Below are positions 6,438-11,224 of a DNA stretch of 11,224 bases, piece after piece (position 1 is the first letter of the stretch; each line of letters starts with the position of its first letter). The translations under genes were made by a program, and so were the position numbers. Below the pieces are notes generated by a model. It was not told the DNA's origin, made no database searches, and worked only from the letters and a program-made list of their open reading frames with translations. The stretch is from Bacteroidales bacterium. GTDB taxonomy: Bacteria; Bacteroidota; Bacteroidia; Bacteroidales; P3. Where the stretch lies: contig CAAGHV010000214.1 in the NCBI GenBank assembly GCA_900769785.1, positions 1 to 11,224 on the forward strand, in the 5' to 3' direction.

Positions 6438-7511
6438 TTAAGCGTAAAGTTCTTCGAATATTTTGCGAAGTTCTTCGTTTTCGCGAAGTTCTTGCAATGT
6501 GATTTCGGCGTGACCTTTGGTGTATCCGTTACCGATAATCATAGTTACGTCGCTACCAACGCCTTCAGCTCCCAAAGCAGCTTTTGTGAAGCTTGTAGCC
6601 ATCGAGAAGAAGTAAACTATACCGGTGTTCTTAGTACAAAGTACGCTAGTCATTTCTGTATCAGGAACGTTAACATTGTTGATAGTAATGTCGGCCATTT
6701 CACCGTTGGTAAGTTCGCTGATTTTTTCAACCATAGCAACAGGGTCTGTAGCGTTTCCTGCGAAAACAACATCACAGAAACCAAGTTTTTGCAAACGTTC
6801 GGTTGATTTTTGGCTGTGGCACATACCTATAACTTTACCTGTTACGCCTACACGTTTCTTAGCTTCGTAGCAGCAAAGCATACCCGATTTTCCACCGGCT
6901 CCGATGATAAGAACTGTATCGCCAGGTTTGCAAAGTTTTGCAGTTTGAGCAGGAGCACCTGCAACATCCAATGCCGAAAGAGCTAATTTTTCAGGCATAT
7001 CGGTAGGAATCTTTGCGTATATACCGCTTTCGAAAAGAATTGCTTTACCTTCGATATCCACTTGGTCAACGTCTTTGCGGATTTCTTTTATCTTGTCTAT
7101 ACGAAGAGGAGTTAATGATAATGATACCAATGTAGCTATCTTGTCACCTTCTTTCAAATCGATTTTGCCTTTTAATGCATCACCGATTTTTTCTACAGTA
7201 CCAAGCAACATACCGCCAGAACCTGTACGACGATTTCTGTGTTTTCCTTGAAGTTCTACATTATAGAACATTTCTTTCTTTATTTCTTCCAAAACTTGTT
7301 CTTCAGAAGCACCTTCACCTGCTTGTTTTTTAGCATATTCGTGAATGTCTGTAAAAGAAGCAGAGTCTACGTTTAATGTTTGAACATCAATAAGAATTTC
7401 ATTATCATAGATTTCGTCCATGTTATTGTCTATTTTATTTGCCGGTTGTGGCAATACTCCTTTAGGTTCAATAACGCGGTGTGTACCGTATTTGTTTCCT
7501 TTTTTTTGCAT
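6438..7511 (-). CDS. kdd: L-erythro-3,5-diaminohexanoate dehydrogenase
   Basis: A protein of 357 residues, close to the usual family length of about 345-350. It begins with the characteristic KKGNKYGTHRVIEPKGVLPQ segment (residues 3-22). A DNEILIDV..LN.DSASF block (36-53) and a nucleotide-binding Rossmann motif GAGGKSG (204-210), preceded by GDTVLII, follow. The enzyme (EC 1.4.1.11) oxidatively deaminates (3S,5S)-3,5-diaminohexanoate to 5-amino-3-oxohexanoate using NAD(P)+, in the cytoplasmic pathway fermenting lysine to acetate and butyrate. In many fermenters kdd clusters with kamA, kamD, kamE, kce and kal; none is visible here, and the gene has its own promoter and terminator, so it is probably transcribed alone. 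The start is supported by family alignment. There is no strong ribosome binding site. Confidence 0.9.
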   Translation of the reverse strand: MQKKGNKYGTHRVIEPKGVLPQPANKIDNNMDEIYDNEILIDVQTLNVDSASFTDIHEYAKKQAGEGASEEQVLEEIKKEMFYNVELQGKHRNRRTGSGGMLLGTVEKIGDALKGKIDLKEGDKIATLVSLSLTPLRIDKIKEIRKDVDQVDIEGKAILFESGIYAKIPTDMPEKLALSALDVAGAPAQTAKLCKPGDTVLIIGAGGKSGMLCCYEAKKRVGVTGKVIGMCHSQKSTERLQKLGFCDVVFAGNATDPVAMVEKISELTNGEMADITINNVNVPDTEMTSVLCTKNTGIVYFFSMATSFTKAALGAEGVGSDVTMIIGNGYTKGHAEITLQELRENEELRKIFEELYA

Positions 7512-7577
7512 GATACTTAGTTTATATTGTTAATAATTAATTTATTATATTATATCCTTTTGCATTATATTTGCTGG

Positions 7578-7608
7578 CAAAGATACGTTTTTTTTCTGTT
7601 TTATGAAA
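7578..7608 (-). promoter_or_regulatory. Bacteroidota-type promoter of kdd
   Basis: Read on the - strand, a -7 box TATCTTTG (complement of 7578-7585) lies 19 nt downstream of TTTC (complement of 7605-7608), one base off the TTTG -33 consensus. The start codon is about 67 nt beyond the -7 box, giving a leader of about 60 nt. Confidence 0.6.
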
Positions 7609-7933
7609 ATATTTTTTTGTTTTTCTTGTGTTCTTATATACATATATATGTGTTTCATTTGGTTATGATGGCAATTTCTAAGAAGCTTCAAGTCTGTAAT
7701 TTTTTTAAGCCGTTGTATGGATTAGATTATGCTTGTGTATATTATACCCTATTATCAGTTGTTTCGTGGTAGGGTATTATGTATATTACGATATACCATC
7801 AAATTTTATCTGATATGTAGCCTCAATATTACTCGTGATGTGGTTGAAATCCTCTCGGGAGTTATCTACAATTACTACGTGATGCAGATAACTCAGCCTC
7901 GTTATGTATAATATATTTGCTCGTAAGAAAAAA
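7609..7933. other. Gene-free region with two long inverted repeats
   Basis: No convincing gene was found. The first inverted repeat pairs ATACCCTA (7744-7751) with TAGGGTAT (7770-7777); with one mismatch and some G-T pairs the stem can be extended to about 7735-7786. The second pairs GAGTTATCT (7859-7867) with AGATAACTC (7886-7894) and starts about 40 nt past the stop of the - strand beta-barrel gene. Both enclose loops of 18 nt. Neither is followed by a T-tract, so they are not typical terminators; structured 3' UTR, a small RNA or protein-binding sites are possible. Confidence 0.4.
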
Positions 7934-9160
7934 TTATTCTATGCGTTGTTCCAAATTGGCAATGCGTATGCGCGGATTGATGTTCAGAAAAAGGCCAAAG
8001 GAAAATGAATTGCTGCTCTTGCGTTCCATTGTTCCATACTCGGGGCGAAAACTTGTGTATGGAAAATAGTGGATAACACTGCCTTCTATGCCAAATGAGA
8101 AATATTTGCTTCTGTAATAGCAATATTCTATTTCGGCCATAAACATATCCATTTTGTCGAAAGTCATATCGGGTGTTTTGGCCGATAGGTTTCCAAAGTG
8201 TGGCGAACCAAGTAATGTGATGAAATCTTTTCCTACAAAATATCCCATCTCCAAACGGAAATCCTGTATGTTTATGCTAAGTTCGGGATACACTGCCCAA
8301 CCATAGTCGAATGGATACAGAGAACCTACGCTTTGCAGAAATCCAATGTAATAACAGCCAATACTTATATCCTTGAGGTATTTTCGGTTAAATGAGTATT
8401 TGCCTATAAGTCCTGTAGCATGGTTGGAATAGGTTTGTATGGAATGGGTTTCGGAAATGTTTATTTCTCCACCTCGGTGTTGTGCCACAAATTGTAGTGG
8501 AATCCCAATTTTTAAACCACTATCGGTATTTATTATATTTGTATGTGAACTGTAGCCAAACACAAACATTTCTTGGTGCATATCGTTCTCGAAAATAAAA
8601 CTTTGCCAATTTACCCACAGATCAGACGAGTGGAAATAGTTTTCGTATAGTATCTGAACTCCACTTTCGAGGTCAGAAGAGTAGTTTAATTCATTGTTAT
8701 ATAGTGGAGTGCATAATAAGTGATTGTTTCTGTTGTACAATGTTCCAAATAATATATGAAAGCTGTCGGTGATAGAAAATTGTGCCCTCATTATGGGAAG
8801 GATATGTACTCCTTTTTGATAACGTTCGCTTTCCCATTCGGCTATGCCTAGGTAACTGTAGCAAGGGTAAATTTCACTACCCCAATAACGTAGTATATTG
8901 GCGCCAATTTCTATACGTACCTTTGGTGAAAATGCCAACGAAAAATGTGGCGACATACGGAAACCGGGCAAAGTGTAACCTTTTACCTTTTCGCCTACAA
9001 ACTCGTTATCTTTGAAAAAACTCAAAGCGTCAACCTCCAAATATAATTTTTTTACTTCCGAACTATCTATCTGTATCTCCTCATTGAATAAGCGAGAAGT
9101 CTGTCCCATTGCATTACCTGTTCCTAATGCAAAAATAATCAGCAATATTATTGTTCTCAT
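7934..9160 (-). CDS. Probable outer-membrane beta-barrel protein, unknown function
   Basis: A protein of 408 residues from the ATG at 9158-9160. The frame is open further upstream to 9250, but the promoter at 9180-9210 lies inside that extension, and AAGGAAAGG directly precedes the chosen ATG. From this start the protein begins with a clear signal peptide (MRTIILLIIFALGTGNAMGQ), so it is exported. The mature part alternates polar and aromatic or aliphatic residues in many short strands (for example HFSLAFSPKVRIEIGANI, IKIGIPLQF-like KIGIPLQF, RLEMGYFVG and FSFGLFLNI) with no long hydrophobic helix, as expected of a beta-barrel in the outer membrane. The end continues past the last strand with IANLEQRIE. 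I recognise no named family. It is divergently transcribed from the MATE gene and shares its control region. A periplasmic beta-rich protein is the main alternative. Confidence 0.7.
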   Translation of the reverse strand: MRTIILLIIFALGTGNAMGQTSRLFNEEIQIDSSEVKKLYLEVDALSFFKDNEFVGEKVKGYTLPGFRMSPHFSLAFSPKVRIEIGANILRYWGSEIYPCYSYLGIAEWESERYQKGVHILPIMRAQFSITDSFHILFGTLYNRNNHLLCTPLYNNELNYSSDLESGVQILYENYFHSSDLWVNWQSFIFENDMHQEMFVFGYSSHTNIINTDSGLKIGIPLQFVAQHRGGEINISETHSIQTYSNHATGLIGKYSFNRKYLKDISIGCYYIGFLQSVGSLYPFDYGWAVYPELSINIQDFRLEMGYFVGKDFITLLGSPHFGNLSAKTPDMTFDKMDMFMAEIEYCYYRSKYFSFGIEGSVIHYFPYTSFRPEYGTMERKSSNSFSFGLFLNINPRIRIANLEQRIE

Positions 9161-9179
9161 ACCTTTCCTTATCATATTG

Positions 9180-9210
9180 CAAAGGTACGTAATATAAGCC
9201 AAATGGCAAA
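9180..9210 (-). promoter_or_regulatory. Promoter of the beta-barrel protein gene
   Basis: On the - strand a perfect -33 TTTG (complement of 9207-9210), a 19-nt spacer and a perfect -7 TACCTTTG (complement of 9180-9187). Transcription would start near 9174, leaving a leader of roughly 15 nt before the ATG at 9160. This site decides the start codon of that gene. Confidence 0.72.
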
Positions 9211-9216
9211 ATATTA

Positions 9217-9247
9217 TTTCATATCTTGATAAAAAGTAGTATCTTTG
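9217..9247 (+). promoter_or_regulatory. Promoter of the MATE transporter gene
   Basis: TTTC at 9217-9220, a 19-nt spacer and a perfect -7 box TATCTTTG at 9240-9247. It lies 6 bp from the -33 box of the divergent promoter. The MATE start codon is about 56 nt downstream of the -7 box. Confidence 0.65.
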
Positions 9248-9303
9248 CAAGCGTTTTTTATCTGCTATTTATATAATAAGATATTGATTAATTGTTGTTT
9301 AAT

Positions 9304-10656
9304 ATGCCTTTTATACTCCAAAAAAGATATTATAGCGAAAACTTGAAAATAGCCTTGCCGGTTATCTTGTCATTTGCCGGACAGTCAATAGTTCAGATGG
9401 CTGATACTATGATGGTGGGGCGTCTCGGTGCTGTACCTTTGGCCGCTGTATCGCTTTCGTGCTCTATTATTACTAACGTTATGATGATAGGACTAGGTAT
9501 AGCTATGGCATTAACCCCCCTTGCCGGTGTAAAGTTTGTGAGAAACAATAAGAAGGGAGCTGCGATATTGTTTCAAAACTCCATGTTGCTCAATATTCTT
9601 ATAGGTTTGCTTTCATGTGCTTTATTGGTAGGTATCAATCCGTTATTGGGTTATATGAATCAGCCTATTGAGGTGCTCAATAGTTTGGATGGTTATTATT
9701 ATTGGACTACTTTTTCCTTAGTTCCATACATGGTGTTTCTTACCTTTAAGCAGATGTTGGAGGGATTGGGTAATACTCTCTATTCGATGCTTATAACCAT
9801 AGGTTGTAATTTGCTTAATATCTTTCTTAATTTTGGCTTTATCTATGGCTATATGGGATTCCCGCAGCTTGGAGCTACGGGTGCAGGTGTGGCCACTTTT
9901 ATTGCTAGAATGGCTATGCCATTGGTATTTGTAACTATAGTATATACCAAGAAAAATTACCGTTTCTATCTTTCGCTGTTTAGCTGGAAAAAGACATCGT
10001 TACTTCGGCAGTATCAACTGTTGAAAGTAGGAATTCCTATTGCCACTCAGATGACTCTAGAGTTGTTTTCACTTACTATGATAACCATAATGATGGGCTG
10101 GTTCGATGCCGAAACATTGGCTGCTAACCAAATTGTGCAAACCATGATAGGTTTTTCATTTATGATTTCCAATGGGGTGGCTTCGGCATCTACAATACTT
10201 GTAAGTCATGATTTGGGGCGTAGAAACATAACCGATATTAGACACCATACTTATGCTGGAATACATATTGCTATGTTGATAATGGTAGGTTTTGCCGTAC
10301 TGTACGGCTTTGGTGGCGATATGGTGGCCACACTTTTTACTAATGATACCAAGGTGGTGAGTATTGCTTCGAAATTGTTTTTGGTAGTAGCTTTCTTTGA
10401 GATATTTGATGGTTTGCAGATAACCACCCTTGGAGCTTTGCGTGGTCTTTCGGAGGTTAGGCGACCTATGTATTACGCTTTTATATGCTATATAGGCATA
10501 GCTATACCATGTGCTTACATTATGGCATTTCCATTAAATTTTGGCTCACAAGGCGTTTTAGCGGGTTTTATGTTTGGGTTGTTTATGGCTGCATTCCTCT
10601 TCATAAGGCGTTTTCACAAGGTGGTACACTTATTTGATAGTAGTAATTCCAAATAG
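9304..10656 (+). CDS. MATE family multidrug/cation efflux transporter
   Basis: A protein of 450 residues from the ATG at 9304, a normal length for the family. A TTG at 9292 in the same frame is a less likely start. It has about 12 hydrophobic helices. The first helix region, ALPVILSFAGQSIVQMADTM, followed by MVGRLGAVPLAAVSL, is the conserved N-terminal MATE signature (P, Q, D and GxLG). The repeat of this fold in the second half (GIPIATQMTLELFSLTMITI, then ETLAANQIVQT) marks the typical pseudo-two-fold structure. MATE proteins in the inner membrane export cationic drugs or metabolites using a Na+ or H+ gradient. The substrate cannot be read from sequence. No regulator gene is adjacent. The stop lies 17 nt from the stop of convergent dapF, with a T8 run but no hairpin between them. 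Confidence 0.93.
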   Translation: MPFILQKRYYSENLKIALPVILSFAGQSIVQMADTMMVGRLGAVPLAAVSLSCSIITNVMMIGLGIAMALTPLAGVKFVRNNKKGAAILFQNSMLLNILIGLLSCALLVGINPLLGYMNQPIEVLNSLDGYYYWTTFSLVPYMVFLTFKQMLEGLGNTLYSMLITIGCNLLNIFLNFGFIYGYMGFPQLGATGAGVATFIARMAMPLVFVTIVYTKKNYRFYLSLFSWKKTSLLRQYQLLKVGIPIATQMTLELFSLTMITIMMGWFDAETLAANQIVQTMIGFSFMISNGVASASTILVSHDLGRRNITDIRHHTYAGIHIAMLIMVGFAVLYGFGGDMVATLFTNDTKVVSIASKLFLVVAFFEIFDGLQITTLGALRGLSEVRRPMYYAFICYIGIAIPCAYIMAFPLNFGSQGVLAGFMFGLFMAAFLFIRRFHKVVHLFDSSNSK

Positions 10657-10673
10657 TTAGATGATTTTTTTTG

Positions 10674-11224
10674 CTACAAATATGGCAAAATTACATCGCC
10701 TTCAAATACTAATGTTACAGGTCCTTGCAGTTGTATGTGTTTGTATAAACCATTATCTTTGTTGAAGAATACGTTAAATAGTCCACCTTTTGTATGTACT
10801 TTTACCTCGTAATTACCGTCAGTGGTATTTTGGGTATGGTTGTGTATGAGTGCAGAAGCTGTTACACCGGTGCCACAACTCAGAGTTTCATTTTCAACTC
10901 CGCGTTCGTAAGTGGCTACAAAAATCTCGTTATCGTTTATTTTAGATATAAAATCGACGTTGGTACCCTGTGGTTGAAAGGCTTTGTCGTAACGTAGTCG
11001 TCGGCCGTTGTTCACTACATCGTATTTTATAATGTCGCTATTTATAAACTCTATATAGTGTGGTGAACCCGTATCTATTTTCCACCCTTTTAAGCATTCC
11101 TCTATGTCTGTACTTATTTCCATACCTAATTTTACTACTCCGCAGTTGTTGTTCCATTCTATTATTTCGGCCGAATGTAGTCCGTCGTAGGCTTCAAAAG
11201 TGGTTCGTTTGTCTATAATATTTA
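10674..11224 (-). CDS. dapF: Diaminopimelate epimerase, C-terminal part (cut by window edge)
   Basis: The frame is open to the right edge, so the gene is partial here. The ATG at 11123 is internal, because the frame upstream encodes TTFEAYDGLHSAEII and GVVKLGM, matching the middle of DapF. About 183 residues are visible of some 265-275 expected. Motifs are TGSPHYIEF, then QPQGTNVDFI, then ERGVENETLSCGTG, whose Cys is one of the two catalytic cysteines, and a GPVTLVFEGD end. The other catalytic Cys, in the N-terminal half, lies outside the window. The enzyme interconverts LL- and meso-diaminopimelate in the cytoplasm, supplying lysine and peptidoglycan. It converges on the MATE gene with 17 bp between stops. 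Confidence 0.93.
   Translation of the reverse strand, partial: NIIDKRTTFEAYDGLHSAEIIEWNNNCGVVKLGMEISTDIEECLKGWKIDTGSPHYIEFINSDIIKYDVVNNGRRLRYDKAFQPQGTNVDFISKINDNEIFVATYERGVENETLSCGTGVTASALIHNHTQNTTDGNYEVKVHTKGGLFNVFFNKDNGLYKHIQLQGPVTLVFEGDVILPYL

Noticed and set aside
6399..6806. Open frame of 135 codons on the + strand inside kdd
   Set aside because: It starts inside the kdd terminator stem and runs antisense to a strongly conserved enzyme.
7527..7772. Open frame of 81 codons on the + strand in the gap upstream of kdd
   Set aside because: The product is a low-complexity string rich in Phe, Tyr and Leu from T-rich DNA, and the frame runs through the kdd promoter.
7729..7911. Open frame of 60 codons on the + strand between kdd and the beta-barrel gene
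   Set aside because: It has no visible promoter or ribosome binding site and coincides with the inverted repeats. Its end (TRDVVEILSGV) looks slightly protein-like, so a decayed gene remnant cannot be fully excluded.
9161..9250. Upstream extension of the beta-barrel gene to 9250
   Set aside because: The extension contains the -33 and -7 boxes of its own promoter, and starting at 9160 gives a clean signal peptide and a good ribosome binding site.
10665..10672. T8 run between the MATE and dapF stops as an intrinsic terminator
   Set aside because: No stem of useful length precedes it on either strand.

Overview
The window looks like a piece of a Bacteroidales (Bacteroidota) chromosome. Several start sites are preceded by the Bacteroidota-type promoter (TTTG-like -33 box, about 19 nt spacer, TAnnTTTG -7 box), most genes lack a clear Shine-Dalgarno sequence, and the genes include an EF-G2-type elongation factor and the lysine-fermentation enzyme 3,5-diaminohexanoate dehydrogenase. 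I cannot name a genus.

Region 1 (1-3656, + strand) looks like the 3' end of an anti-phage or accessory island. It holds the C-terminal end of a BrxL-like (Lon-type, COG4930) BREX protease, cut by the window edge; a GIY-YIG nuclease-like protein 16 nt later; and a DndB-like DGQHR-domain protein 4 nt after that. These three are spaced like one operon. A gap of about 110 nt with a possible promoter leads to a DinD-like/RhuM fusion gene. BrxL together with a DndB-like protein suggests a BREX or DNA phosphorothioation-related system (perhaps a type 4 BREX-like locus, whose BrxP carries a PAPS-reductase domain). The core genes that would prove this lie upstream, outside the window.

Region 2 (3657-7933, mostly - strand) is chromosomal. 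A strong bidirectional hairpin terminator separates the island from a gene for an EF-G paralog. Its GTPase centre is degenerate: Phe replaces the catalytic His, and NQLD replaces NKxD. It matches the Bacteroides EF-G2 type. A 434-bp gap upstream carries three TGTACA-centred palindromes and possible leader hairpins. Next comes kdd, which has its own promoter and terminator and stands apart from any other lysine-fermentation gene. A 422-bp gap with two long inverted repeats follows.

Region 3 (7934-11224) holds a probable outer-membrane beta-barrel protein of unknown function (-) and a MATE efflux transporter (+). They are driven by back-to-back promoters whose -33 boxes are 6 bp apart. The MATE gene converges on dapF (diaminopimelate epimerase, -), which runs off the right edge. 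No tRNA, rRNA, CRISPR array or insertion sequence was seen.
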